A DNA stretch of 64,000 nucleotides from RGIG4079 sp045646905 (GCA_045646905.1 JAZRLP010000004.1:1-64000); one strand, 5' to 3'; positions 8,182-16,237 are shown, numbered from the stretch's first letter. The notes: generated by a model not told the origin, from the letters alone. Made by a program: numbers and translations.

Positions 8182-9819
8182 TTACATCATTCCGCCCATG
8201 CCTCCCATTCCTGGTTGCATTGGAGCAGCAGCTGGTACTTCTTCTTTCTTTTCAGCGATAACGCATTCGGTTGTGAGGAACATACCTGCGATTGAAGCTG
8301 CATTTTCGAGTGCTACGCGAGTAACCTTCGCTGGGTCGATAACACCGGCAGCAAGAAGATTTTCATAAACGCCTTTGCGAGCATTGTAACCAAAGTCGCC
8401 TTCACCTTCTTTCACTTTTTGAACCACTACTGCACCCTCAACACCAGCGTTTGCTACGATTTGGCGAAGTGGTTCTTCGATAGCGCGTTTCACGATTTGA
8501 ATACCAGTTGTTTCGTCTTCATTTTCACCCTTGAGGTCTTCGAGTTTAGCAACGCAACGGATATATGCTACACCACCACCAGGCACGATACCTTCGGCGA
8601 TAGCAGCGCGAGTTGCGCTCAATGCATCGTCAACACGGTCTTTCTTTTCTTTCATTTCCACTTCACTTGGAGCGCCAATGTGAAGAACAGCTACACCACC
8701 TGCAAGTTTAGCAAGGCGTTCTTGAAGCTTTTCGCGGTCATAGTCGCTTGTTGTTTGTTCGATTTGTGCTTTGATTTGAGCCACGCGTGATGCGATAGCT
8801 TCGCTTGCACCGTTACCATTAACAATAGTAGTGTTTTCTTTATTTACAGTAACTTTTTCGGCACGACCAAGGTATTCGATAGTAGCGCTTTCGAGCTTCA
8901 TGCCTTTTTCTTCAGAGATAACAACACCACCTGTCAATACTGCGATATCTTCGAGCATTTCTTTGCGACGGTCACCAAATCCAGGAGCTTTAACTGCACA
9001 AATTTTCAAAGAACCACGGAGACGGTTTACAACAAGTGTTGCCAACGCTTCTTGATCAACATCTTCAGCAACGATCAACAATGGACGACCGCTTTGAGCT
9101 GTTGCTTCAAGAATTGGGAGCATATCTTTGAGGTTAGAAATCTTTTTGTCGAAGATAAGAATGAATGGAGATTCCATTTCACACTCCATCTTTTCGGTGT
9201 TAGTTACGAAATATGGAGAAATGTAACCGCGGTCAAACTGCATACCTTCTACGATGTCAACAGTAGTTTCGGTACCTTTTGCTTCATCTACAGTGATAAC
9301 ACCCTCTTTTTTCACTTTTTTCATAGCTTCAGCAATGAGGCTACCTATAGCTTCATCATTGTTAGCCGAAATGCGTGCCACATCTTCAATTTTCTTGAAG
9401 TCATCACCCACTTCTTGAGCCATAGCCTTGATGTTTTCAACAACAACGCCTACAGCTTTATCGATACCGCGTTTGATATCCATTGGGTTTGCACCAGCAG
9501 CAACATTTTTAAGACCTACATTGATGATTGATTGAGCAAGAACAGTAGCAGTTGTAGTACCATCACCGGCATCATCACCAGTTTTAGAAGCAACTTCTTT
9601 CACGAGTTGAGCACCCATGTTTTGGAATGCGTCTTCGAGTTCCACTTCGCGAGCAACCGACACACCATCTTTTGTGATGTGTGGAGCACCAAATTTCTTT
9701 TCGATAATTACATTGCGACCTTTAGGTCCAAGTGTTACTTTTACCGCATCGGCAAGAGCGTCAACTCCTTTTTTAAGCTCTTCACGAGCCTTAATATCAA
9801 ATTTAATTTCTTTAGCCAT
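8182..9819 (-). CDS. groL: Chaperonin GroEL
   Basis: The 60-kDa ATP-driven folding chamber that works with GroES. The 545 residues are full length, with the nucleotide-binding DGTTT near residue 87, KDGVSVA and GGGVAYIR conserved, and the usual Gly-Met tail PGMGGMGGMM. It begins 33 bp after groES on the same strand and forms a two-gene operon. It ends before a strong hairpin at 8056-8086. No CIRCE element was found in front of the operon; instead a sigma-54-like site is present (see 10187-10203). Confidence 0.99.
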   Translation of the reverse strand: MAKEIKFDIKAREELKKGVDALADAVKVTLGPKGRNVIIEKKFGAPHITKDGVSVAREVELEDAFQNMGAQLVKEVASKTGDDAGDGTTTATVLAQSIINVGLKNVAAGANPMDIKRGIDKAVGVVVENIKAMAQEVGDDFKKIEDVARISANNDEAIGSLIAEAMKKVKKEGVITVDEAKGTETTVDIVEGMQFDRGYISPYFVTNTEKMECEMESPFILIFDKKISNLKDMLPILEATAQSGRPLLIVAEDVDQEALATLVVNRLRGSLKICAVKAPGFGDRRKEMLEDIAVLTGGVVISEEKGMKLESATIEYLGRAEKVTVNKENTTIVNGNGASEAIASRVAQIKAQIEQTTSDYDREKLQERLAKLAGGVAVLHIGAPSEVEMKEKKDRVDDALSATRAAIAEGIVPGGGVAYIRCVAKLEDLKGENEDETTGIQIVKRAIEEPLRQIVANAGVEGAVVVQKVKEGEGDFGYNARKGVYENLLAAGVIDPAKVTRVALENAASIAGMFLTTECVIAEKKEEVPAAAPMQPGMGGMGGMM

Positions 9820-9852
9820 AATTTCTATACTTATTTTGTTCAGTTGGATTTA

Positions 9853-10128
9853 TTATTCAGTAATGATAGCCAAGATGTCATTTTGGCGCATGATTAGGTA
9901 TTTATTACCATCAACATCGATTTCGGTACCAGCATATTTGCCATAAAGCACAATATCGCCTTCTTTTACTACCATTTCTTCATCTTTTGTACCATTTCCT
10001 GCAGCAAGAACCACTCCTTTAAGAGGTTTTTCTTTTGCTGAATCGGGGATAATAATACCTGCTACGGTTACTTCTTCGGCAGGGCAAGGATTAACAAGCA
10101 CTCTGTCTGCCAATGGTTTAATATTCAT
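9853..10128 (-). CDS. groS: Co-chaperonin GroES
   Basis: A 91-residue heptameric lid for GroEL. It contains the mobile loop region around AEEVTVAGIIIPDSAKEKP and the conserved GGDxV-like stretch as EGDIVLYGKYAGTEI. First gene of the groES-groEL operon; the next gene starts 33 bp later. Its start ATG at 10128 (MNIKPLADRVLV) matches the family. The 5' leader is about 60 bases from the sigma-54-like promoter. Confidence 0.98.
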   Translation of the reverse strand: MNIKPLADRVLVNPCPAEEVTVAGIIIPDSAKEKPLKGVVLAAGNGTKDEEMVVKEGDIVLYGKYAGTEIDVDGNKYLIMRQNDILAIITE

Positions 10129-10186
10129 AACTGTAATTTTTTAAATTTTTATTTTATTATTATTGTTTTCGTTCTGCTCTTAAATT

Positions 10187-10203
10187 AGCATAATTCGTGC
10201 CAA
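10187..10203 (-). promoter_or_regulatory. Sigma-54-like promoter of groES-groEL
   Basis: Minus strand reads TTGGCACGAATTATGCT. It matches the -24/-12 consensus YTGGCACGNNNNTTGCW at all fixed positions but one (A for T), with correct GG-GC spacing. No well-spaced TTTG/TANNTTTG pair is present in this gap: the nearest candidate, TATATTTTG, has one base too many. Confidence 0.55.
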
Positions 10204-10213
10204 AATATATTTT

Positions 10214-10240
10214 GTGACATATCAATTGACATTTTGTCAC
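10214..10240. promoter_or_regulatory. Inverted repeat upstream of the groES promoter
   Basis: TGACA-TTT-TGTCA (10227-10239) is a perfect inverted repeat, and a further GTGACA at 10214-10219 pairs with TGTCAC at 10235-10240. It lies immediately upstream of the sigma-54-like site and could bind an activator or repressor. Confidence 0.45.
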
Positions 10241-10283
10241 CCACGCCACAATATATAGAAACACTCCACCCCACTATTTGTTC

Positions 10284-10316
10284 AAAAAAAGCGAGCAACC
10301 CATGAAGATTGCTCGC
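10284..10316 (-). terminator. Terminator of the two-module T9SS-tail gene
   Basis: Arms 10291-10298 and 10309-10316 (GCGAGCAA / TTGCTCGC) followed on the minus strand by a T7 run. Confidence 0.85.
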
Positions 10317-10344
10317 CTATATCGTTAAGTTGAGTTATTTAATA

Positions 10345-10364
10345 CTCAATTCTCAACTTTCAAT
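10345..10364. repeat. ATTGAG-type short repeat after a stop codon
   Basis: Differs from 4344-4363 at one of 20 bases. It begins at the stop codon of the minus-strand gene ending at 10364. Confidence 0.6.
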
Positions 10365-11245
10365 TATTTAATGAGTTGTTTTGATACTTTGTTGCCTTGT
10401 TTTACGATATAAAGTCCGTTTTGAGGATTGGCAACCTCAATACCTTGGAGATTATAGTAAACAGCTGGAGCATTTTCAATTTCAATTGATTCAACACCAG
10501 CAGGAGTGCTTGATACCCACACTGTCATGCTATCAAAATCAACATTGATGAAGTAAGTACCTTCAGCTACTACTTTGAATGCTGCTTCACCTCTACCAAA
10601 TTCTACTTTTTCATCGAGGTTGAATGCTACTTCTCCGGCAGAAGGGGCATAACGGCCTGCATTTACTGAAGTCCAATCGCCCTTACCACTAGAAACTGCG
10701 AAATATGAATAACCATCACCAGCACCTGCAAATGTTACTTCGCCATAGAAAATATTACCATCTTTTGTCAATTCTACTGCAGTTGCAGGATCCCATGAAC
10801 CTACCGACAGGTTTCCTACTGCATAAAGTTGATTAGGTGCATTGATTACTACTTCACCAGCTTTCTTAATAGTTACAGTCATTGCCGAAAGGTTTACATA
10901 GATATTGTAGATACCAGCAGCAGGAACCTGAATTGCGCCAGCGCCTTTTACAATTTTCATTGCTTGACCTTCAACAGCTTTTGCATTGTCTTCTTCAAAA
11001 CCATAACGATTAGCATTTACAGCATCCCAATCGCTTGATTGAATTGTTGCAAGAGCAAAATTACCACCTGCTCCAAATTCAATCTCTTCCATCACATAAA
11101 CACCATTTTCTTGCCACATTTCAATTGAATTAGCAGGATCCCAACCATTGAATGAACCAAAGATGTAAAGATTTTGCGCCGATACACCAAGCGCAACTAC
11201 TGCGGCCATGAGAATAGCCATCACTTTGCGTAAATTTAATTTCAT
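10364..11245 (-). CDS. Secreted two-module beta-sandwich protein with T9SS-like tail
   Basis: The ATG at 11245 is chosen (293 aa, MKLNLRKVMAILMAAVV, cleavage after VSA); an in-frame ATG at 11284 would lie at the likely transcription start. Two similar modules follow: residues 24-132 open with NLYIFGSFNGWDPAN, and residues 139-250 open with LYAVGNLSVGSWDPAT. The W-DP signature and the ending TVTIKKA / TVWVSST resemble starch-binding CBM or SusE/SusF-type modules. The last 35 residues (VYYNLQGIEVANPQNGLYIV then KQLIK) are of the T9SS sorting-tail type. It is therefore probably a surface glycan-binding protein. No catalytic domain is present. Single-gene unit. Confidence 0.75.
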   Translation of the reverse strand: MKLNLRKVMAILMAAVVALGVSAQNLYIFGSFNGWDPANSIEMWQENGVYVMEEIEFGAGGNFALATIQSSDWDAVNANRYGFEEDNAKAVEGQAMKIVKGAGAIQVPAAGIYNIYVNLSAMTVTIKKAGEVVINAPNQLYAVGNLSVGSWDPATAVELTKDGNIFYGEVTFAGAGDGYSYFAVSSGKGDWTSVNAGRYAPSAGEVAFNLDEKVEFGRGEAAFKVVAEGTYFINVDFDSMTVWVSSTPAGVESIEIENAPAVYYNLQGIEVANPQNGLYIVKQGNKVSKQLIK

Positions 11246-11284
11246 AAGCATTAATTTTTTAGTTAATAATTTGTTTAGAATCAC

Positions 11285-11320
11285 TTATTCTAACTGCAAA
11301 ATACGCAATTTTTATCAATA
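11285..11320 (-). promoter_or_regulatory. Weak promoter of the two-module secreted protein
   Basis: Minus strand has TTTG, 21 bases, then TATTTTG, one base shorter than the usual TANNTTTG. It places the start of transcription near 11285. Confidence 0.35.
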
Positions 11321-11357
11321 TATACAAAAAAAATGCCCATTAGTTTATATTTTACAC

Positions 11358-11365
11358 TATATTTG
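11358..11365 (+). promoter_or_regulatory. -7 box TATATTTG for the 11415 gene
   Basis: Perfect TANNTTTG box 50 bases before the start codon; no clear TTTG at the -33 distance. Confidence 0.5.
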
Positions 11366-11414
11366 TAAAATAAATGCAAATTAAAAATACAATTAGAACA
11401 AACTTATAATAATT

Positions 11415-11963
11415 ATGAAAAAGTCATTCTCTATCATTTTAATGCTATTATTAGCATTTGTTTCATTTAACATCTCGGCACAAAGCATCATCGGTTCTTG
11501 GGAAGGCAAAACAACTCGCCCCAATGACACTTCTAACAACTCCATCGTGGGAGAAATAAAATTCTTCCAAACTTTTAATGCTGATATGACTGGTGTGCTA
11601 AAGTTTGACGGTGTAGCCAATGGTAAAATCGACCAAAACGCTCAACTCAAAATCAACCTTCGCGGTAGCATTCCATTCACTTGGACTAAAAAGGGCTCAA
11701 CTATTACAATGGAAATAAATTCATCGCAATTAAACATTGATTTAACCCAAAATGACATAGAATTTATATGCAGCGATCCTAATGTTGCTGCAATGATGAA
11801 TGCATATAAACCTCAAATGGTGCAAATGATGCACAATCAGCTAAAGTCATCAATGGCAACATCTTTTTCAGAGACTTCAACATGGACCAATGTTAAAATT
11901 AACGGGGATACAATGTATATAACCGATGGAGGGGTTGATTACAAATTGACTCGTATAAAATAA
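11415..11963 (+). CDS. Secreted lipocalin-like protein of unknown function (182 aa)
   Basis: Signal peptide MKKSFSIILMLLLAFVSFNI-SA is followed by QSIIGSWEGKT, the opening G-x-W of lipocalin-like small beta-barrels in Bacteroidales. The centre is a run of beta strands (GVLKFDG, QLKINLRG, STITMEI). A Met/Gln-rich helix near residues 125-145 (MMNAYKPQMVQMMHNQ) interrupts it. The C-terminus has GDTMYITDGGVDYKLTRIK, again typical of a closing strand. It has no lipobox and no T9SS tail. It is transcribed alone, divergently from the preceding gene. Fold assignment is inference; no function is known. Confidence 0.75.
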   Translation: MKKSFSIILMLLLAFVSFNISAQSIIGSWEGKTTRPNDTSNNSIVGEIKFFQTFNADMTGVLKFDGVANGKIDQNAQLKINLRGSIPFTWTKKGSTITMEINSSQLNIDLTQNDIEFICSDPNVAAMMNAYKPQMVQMMHNQLKSSMATSFSETSTWTNVKINGDTMYITDGGVDYKLTRIK

Positions 11964-12001
11964 ATCTTTGTGATTAATTTTATTCTTTTGTGATTAAATA
12001 T

Positions 12002-12009
12002 TAACTTTG
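12002..12009 (+). promoter_or_regulatory. -7 box TAACTTTG for fumarase
   Basis: TAACTTTG 41 bases before the fumarase start. Two copies of CTTTTGTGATTAA-like sequence lie just upstream (11965-11998), but no TTTG sits at exactly 19-21 bases. Confidence 0.5.
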
Positions 12010-12049
12010 CAATAAACTAAATTAAACAAACTTTATAATAATTATAATT

Positions 12050-13699
12050 ATGGCAAACAAACCATTTAAATACCAGGAGATGTTTCCACATGCAAAGGAC
12101 ACTACTGAGTATTATCACTTGACATCTGACTATGTAAAAGTTGAGAATTGGGGTGGCAACGAAATGCTCGTAGTTGACCCTGAAGCATTGACTGTTCTTG
12201 CTCGCCAAGCAACCCACGACAATGCATTCATGCTCCGTCGCGAACACAATGCTATGGTGGCTAAAATCCTCAATGACCCCGAAGCAAGCGAAAACGACAA
12301 ATTCGTGGCTCTTACCATGCTTCGCAATGCCGAAGTTGCAGCAAAAGGCCAACTCCCCTTCTGCCAAGATACAGGTACTGCAATCATTCATGGTAGCAAA
12401 GGTCAAAATGTTTTCACAGGTGGTGGTGATGAAGAGCGCCTTTCAAAAGGTGTTTATCTCACTTATACCGAAGACAACCTTCGTTATTCGCAAAACGCTC
12501 CTCTCAACATGTATGACGAAGTGAACACAGGTTGCAACCTTCCTGCTCAAATCGATCTACATGCTTGCGACGGCAACGAATACAACTTCCTTTTCGTAGC
12601 TAAAGGTGGTGGCTCGGCCAACAAAACATATCTCTATCAAGAAACAAAAGCTCTCATCAACCCCAAAACTCTCATTCCTTTCTTGGTTGAAAAAATGAAG
12701 TCATTGGGTACTGCTGCTTGTCCTCCTTATCACATCGCATTCGTTATTGGTGGTACTTCTGCCGAAATGAACCTTGCAACTGTGAAGAAAGCATCAGTAA
12801 AATATTATGATGATCTTCCCACTCAAGGAAACGAACTCGGTCACGCTTTCCGCGATATCGAACTCGAAAAACAACTTCTTGAAGAGACTCACAAAATCGG
12901 CCTCGGCGCACAATTTGGCGGTAAATACTTCGCTCACGACATTCGCGTGATTCGTCTTCCTCGCCACGGTGCTTCTTGTCCTGTTGGTCTTGGCGTTTCT
13001 TGTTCGGCCGACCGTAATGTAAAAGCAAAAATCAACAAAGATGGTCTTTGGATTGAAAAACTCGACAGCAACCCTGGCGAACTCATTCCCGAATCATATC
13101 GCAAAGCTGGCGAAGGCGAAGTGGTTAACATCGACCTCAACCGTCCAATGCCTGAAATTCTTGCCGAATTGAGCAAATACCCTGTATCTACTCGTCTTTC
13201 ATTGAAAGGTACAATCATCGTAGGTCGCGACATCGCTCACGCTAAAATCAAAGAACGCCTCGACCGTGGCGAAGAAATGCCTCAATACCTCAAAGATCAC
13301 CCTATCTACTATGCTGGTCCTGCAAAAACTCCCGAAGGTATGCCTTCAGGTTCATTTGGTCCTACAACAGCAGGTCGTATGGACTCTTATGTTGACCAAT
13401 TCCAAGCAGCTGGTGGTTCTATGATTATGATTGCAAAGGGTAACCGTAGCAAACAAGTTACCGACGCTTGCCACAAACATGGTGGGTTCTACCTCGGTAG
13501 TATCGGTGGTCCTGCAGCTGTACTTGCTCAAAACAGCATCAAGAAAATCGAGTGTATGGAATATCCCGAACTCGGCATGGAAGCAATCTGGAAAATCGAA
13601 GTTGAAGACTTCCCCGCATTCATCCTTGTTGATGACAAAGGCAACGATTTCTTCGTTGAAATTTCAGAAAAATGCAAATCTTGCGCATTGAATAAGTAA
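12050..13699 (+). CDS. Fumarate hydratase, class I (iron-sulfur)
   Basis: Interconverts fumarate and malate; in anaerobic Bacteroidales it serves the reductive branch leading to succinate. The 549 residues match the single-chain FumA/FumB length. The three [4Fe-4S] ligands are C105 (PFCQDTGT), C224 (AACPPYH) and C318 (VSCSADR), the same numbers as in E. coli FumA. The C-terminal beta domain has SGSFGPTTAGRMDSYV and AKGNRSKQV. It is a single-gene unit with a TAACTTTG box upstream and a strong terminator downstream. The cluster makes it oxygen-sensitive, consistent with an anaerobe. Confidence 0.97.
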   Translation: MANKPFKYQEMFPHAKDTTEYYHLTSDYVKVENWGGNEMLVVDPEALTVLARQATHDNAFMLRREHNAMVAKILNDPEASENDKFVALTMLRNAEVAAKGQLPFCQDTGTAIIHGSKGQNVFTGGGDEERLSKGVYLTYTEDNLRYSQNAPLNMYDEVNTGCNLPAQIDLHACDGNEYNFLFVAKGGGSANKTYLYQETKALINPKTLIPFLVEKMKSLGTAACPPYHIAFVIGGTSAEMNLATVKKASVKYYDDLPTQGNELGHAFRDIELEKQLLEETHKIGLGAQFGGKYFAHDIRVIRLPRHGASCPVGLGVSCSADRNVKAKINKDGLWIEKLDSNPGELIPESYRKAGEGEVVNIDLNRPMPEILAELSKYPVSTRLSLKGTIIVGRDIAHAKIKERLDRGEEMPQYLKDHPIYYAGPAKTPEGMPSGSFGPTTAGRMDSYVDQFQAAGGSMIMIAKGNRSKQVTDACHKHGGFYLGSIGGPAAVLAQNSIKKIECMEYPELGMEAIWKIEVEDFPAFILVDDKGNDFFVEISEKCKSCALNK

Positions 13700-13719
13700 T
13701 CAATCCCCTACTTATACAC

Positions 13720-13764
13720 CAACGGCTGCCGCTTCTCGCGACAGCCGTTGCTTTTTATTCTTTA
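13720..13764 (+). terminator. Terminator of fumarase
   Basis: Arms 13720-13728 and 13742-13750 (CAACGGCTG and complement) followed by a T-rich tail; the convergent gene begins to be read from the other side at 13769. Confidence 0.85.
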
Positions 13765-13768
13765 TTTT

Positions 13769-14419
13769 TCATCTCATAGGTAGATGAGGCAAAATATCTC
13801 TTTCAAACACATCTCGTCGAATAATACGATAATGAGGATGATACGACGCATTATATCTGCGGCTATGGTGCATCACATATTTCCCTTGTGACAACATTTT
13901 GTTTATCGCTCGAGAATCGGCATCAAGATTATATAAATGGGGATATAACTCTCTCACCACATTTTCAATAGCCGTCCATTGCGTAACCCATTTTTCCGTT
14001 ACTTGAGGTGCCTCTTTGGGAGCACTTGCCATAAATGCATCTGTGAGCATATCGGCAGTGATATATCCATCCTTTATGGCATTGAGATATACTCGACAAT
14101 AACTCCCTTGCCAACCACATGACTCATAATATCTGCCTCCCTCAACATAATCAGATGCTTCAAGTTCACTACATATATAATTATACACTTGTTCACGACT
14201 ACCCAACAAATGCGCCACGCCAAAATAATCTTGAAAACAACTCTTATACACATCTTGCAAAGTTGCATCGGGGTAATCAGTAAGCATAGCATCAACAGCC
14301 AACTTAACGCGCTCCACATCAACACTATCCACAGTTGCGACATTTTCGCCATACGCCTGCGCATAGCCCATCACCGCCACACACACCATCAATATATTCA
14401 ATAAAACTTTCCGCAGCAT
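13769..14419 (-). CDS. Secreted conserved hypothetical protein (216 aa)
   Basis: Signal peptide MLRKVLLNILMVCVAVMGYA. The mature protein is mostly helical at first (VKLAVDAMLTDYPDATLQDVY), then has KSCFQDYFGVAHLL, YESCGWQGSYCRVYLNAIKDG, and a basic C-terminal motif VMHHSRRYN with HYRIIRRDVFERDILPHL. I recall proteins with this string of motifs in many Bacteroidales, always without assigned function. Paired cysteines suggest disulfides in the periplasm. It lies alone between the fumarase terminator and the outer-membrane barrel gene and is transcribed on the minus strand. Functional role unknown. Confidence 0.75.
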   Translation of the reverse strand: MLRKVLLNILMVCVAVMGYAQAYGENVATVDSVDVERVKLAVDAMLTDYPDATLQDVYKSCFQDYFGVAHLLGSREQVYNYICSELEASDYVEGGRYYESCGWQGSYCRVYLNAIKDGYITADMLTDAFMASAPKEAPQVTEKWVTQWTAIENVVRELYPHLYNLDADSRAINKMLSQGKYVMHHSRRYNASYHPHYRIIRRDVFERDILPHLPMR

Positions 14420-14487
14420 ATCATTCTAAAGATTATTCTTCGACAAATATAATAAATATCCACCGCTCTTGCCAAAGTAATAACAAA

Positions 14488-14530
14488 CAAAAAACTCGGT
14501 TTTATGGATTTCATAAACCGAGTTTTTGCT
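14488..14530. terminator. Terminator after the outer-membrane barrel gene
   Basis: Arms 14491-14502 and 14515-14526 (AAAACTCGGTTT and complement), T-runs on both strands. On the minus strand it closes the gene ending at 14557. Confidence 0.85.
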
Positions 14531-14556
14531 ATATCTTTATAAGAAATTGCTACTGT

Positions 14557-15180
14557 CTAAAATATATAGGTAGCGGAGATTGTCCAGGAGTTTTTTCGGC
14601 TTTCAATATCGGTCCATTTTCCTTTGAAGCCAAATGTGTCATATGCGTTGGTCAATCCAAAACCATATCGTACGCCGACTTGAACTTTTTTAAACAATTC
14701 AACGCCAAGCCCAACACCCCAATCGATTGTTATTGCCTTATTTTTCATATGTTGAACGCCAAGTTCTTGTTCTCCTCCAGTAACTGAGAGACACGGACCG
14801 GTTGTGAGATATGGCTTTACGATGTCGCGAGCTACTGGCAACGCTATTTTCCACTTGAAATTTACAGGCAATTCAATAAATGGGGATGTCTTCTCTAATT
14901 TATTTTTATGTTCATAGTTTGCGTTTTCATATAATACTGTTTTTATATAAAGGAACATCAACGACACATCCACTCCGACATTTGTATTGGGGAACATGTA
15001 TTCCATCATCAATCCACCAGTGATACCTGTATTTAATGGAGCATCATATGCATCGCGCTTAAAGTGTAAATCATTGATTTTAGCTCCAGCTGTTACACCA
15101 AATGATAATTGTGCTGATGCAGTTCCCGAAATTGCTACTATCGCAATCATAACTACAATAAGTCTTCTTAATGTTTTCAT
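14557..15180 (-). CDS. Outer-membrane beta-barrel protein, PorT/OMP_b-brl_2 type
   Basis: ATG at 15180 (207 aa) is chosen because it is followed by a signal peptide (MKTLRRLIVVMIAIVAISG, cleaved after ASA); a longer in-frame start at 15333 would begin before the promoter and translate the G10 tract as prolines. After QLSFGVTAGAKINDLHF come alternating amphipathic strands with aromatic ends (GLMMEYMFPNTNVGVDVSLM, VQVGVRYGFGLTNAYDTFG) and a terminal aromatic residue (SATYIF). This is the usual layout of the 8-strand PorT-like barrels of Bacteroidetes. Cargo or role unknown. Single-gene unit, with a good promoter and an unusual poly-G upstream. Confidence 0.85.
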   Translation of the reverse strand: MKTLRRLIVVMIAIVAISGTASAQLSFGVTAGAKINDLHFKRDAYDAPLNTGITGGLMMEYMFPNTNVGVDVSLMFLYIKTVLYENANYEHKNKLEKTSPFIELPVNFKWKIALPVARDIVKPYLTTGPCLSVTGGEQELGVQHMKNKAITIDWGVGLGVELFKKVQVGVRYGFGLTNAYDTFGFKGKWTDIESRKNSWTISATYIF

Positions 15181-15251
15181 ACCGTTATATTTTATAGTAT
15201 TAATATCAATTATATTATCAACTACCTTTCTATTAATTGTTACATCTTTCG

Positions 15252-15283
15252 CAAATTTAAGAAACATTTTCCAATATTTCAAA
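15252..15283 (-). promoter_or_regulatory. Promoter of the outer-membrane barrel gene
   Basis: Minus strand: TTTG (15280-15283), 20 bases, TAAATTTG (15252-15259). Confidence 0.8.
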
Positions 15284-15303
15284 CAAAAATAGCCCACAAA
15301 TAT

Positions 15304-15313
15304 GGGGGGGGGG
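15304..15313. repeat. G10 homopolymer upstream of the outer-membrane barrel promoter
   Basis: Ten consecutive G in otherwise AT-rich intergenic DNA, 20 bases beyond the -33 box of the barrel gene. Such tracts are prone to slippage. Confidence 0.9.
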
Positions 15314-15417
15314 AGTAATTTATTGGCTTCCAATCAATTACACTTCTCATTTAATACAATAAAATTAATCGTACATATAAATATCTACTATCACTTAATT
15401 AAAACAAATTAAATGTA

Positions 15418-15425
15418 TATCTTTG
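15418..15425 (+). promoter_or_regulatory. -7 box TATCTTTG for crcB-arsC
   Basis: Perfect TANNTTTG box 25 bases before crcB; the -33 box is not clear. No fluoride riboswitch-like structure fits into the short leader. Confidence 0.5.
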
Positions 15426-15449
15426 TATTATCAACAATACTTTTATTAA

Positions 15450-15812
15450 ATGCTACGCGATTTTTTACTTGTAGGAATTGGAGGCGCTTTGGGTAGTATG
15501 GCTCGATATGGATTGACCTTGCTTGCCACTTACACATCTATTGCGTCAGAATTGGCAACAATAGTTGCTAATGCAGGTGGTTCGTTATTAATCGGGATAA
15601 TTATTGCGTTATCCAAGGGTGACTGGTATCTCCTCGCAGCAGTAGGCTTTTGTGGTGGGTTTACCACTTTTTCCACATTCTCGGCTCAAGCCCTTCATTT
15701 ACTTCAATCGGGACAACGCATTATGGGACTAATCTATATTATTGCAACTCTCCTTGTGTGCTTATTAATGACATGGGCTGGCTTGTCGCTTGCCGAAAAA
15801 TTTTTTAAATAA
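15450..15812 (+). CDS. crcB: Fluoride channel CrcB/FluC
   Basis: A small dual-topology membrane protein that exports fluoride. The 120 residues form four transmembrane helices and carry the family marks: GGALGSMARYG at 11-21, N41 in the second helix (ANAGGSLLIG), and GFCGGFTTFSTFS at 66-78, whose Phe and Thr residues line the pore. One copy suffices, as the protein works as an antiparallel homodimer. It is followed after only 11 bp by an arsenate-reductase-like gene and the two are surely cotranscribed. Confidence 0.95.
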   Translation: MLRDFLLVGIGGALGSMARYGLTLLATYTSIASELATIVANAGGSLLIGIIIALSKGDWYLLAAVGFCGGFTTFSTFSAQALHLLQSGQRIMGLIYIIATLLVCLLMTWAGLSLAEKFFK

Positions 15813-15823
15813 ACTCACGCATC

Positions 15824-16228
15824 ATGAAAATATTGATTCTTTGCACTGGAAATAGCTGCCGTAGCCAAATGGCACATGGTTTCATTCAAGCGTTTAACCC
15901 TACATTTGATGTACATTCAGCTGGGACAAAACCAGCTTCACAAGTAAATCCCAAGGCCGTGGAAGTGATGGCCGAGGCAGGAATTGATATATCAATGCAC
16001 TACCCTAAAAATGTAGATATATACCTCAATGAAGAATGGGACTATGTGATAACAGTGTGTGGTGGAGCAAATGAAAGTTGCCCTAACTTCATCGGTAAAG
16101 TTGCCAACCGATTACACATAGGCTTTGAAGACCCAAGTGATGCCGTTGGTAATGAAGAATATATAATGAGCGAATTTCGCCGCATACGCAACGAAATTAA
16201 AGAGAAATTTGCCAATTTTGAGTTTTAA
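15824..16228 (+). CDS. arsC: Arsenate reductase, thioredoxin-linked (LMW phosphatase fold)
   Basis: A 134-residue protein with the phosphate-binding loop CTGNSCRSQMAHG at C7. The two further redox cysteines, C79 (VITVCGG) and C86 (ESCPNF), are spaced by seven residues as C82/C89 in the plasmid pI258 ArsC, which separates it from plain tyrosine phosphatases. The general-acid motif is seen as FEDPSDAVG. It would reduce arsenate to arsenite using thioredoxin. No arsenite exporter or arsR repressor is adjacent; the partner is the fluoride channel 11 bp upstream. A small chance remains that it is a protein phosphatase. Confidence 0.88.
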   Translation: MKILILCTGNSCRSQMAHGFIQAFNPTFDVHSAGTKPASQVNPKAVEVMAEAGIDISMHYPKNVDIYLNEEWDYVITVCGGANESCPNFIGKVANRLHIGFEDPSDAVGNEEYIMSEFRRIRNEIKEKFANFEF

Positions 16229-16237
16229 CTGAATCTT

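Noticed and set aside
9052..9531. 159-codon frame antisense to groEL
   Set aside because: Product of codon bias on the opposite strand; no homology pattern.
12017..12406. 129-codon frame antisense to fumarase
   Set aside because: Lies opposite to the conserved N-terminal region of a certain gene.
15181..15333. Longer start for the outer-membrane barrel gene at 15333
   Set aside because: It would lie upstream of the promoter and translate the G10 tract as prolines; the signal peptide starts at 15180.
15320..15449. Fluoride riboswitch before crcB
   Set aside because: The leader after the -7 box is under 25 bases and has no matching structure.
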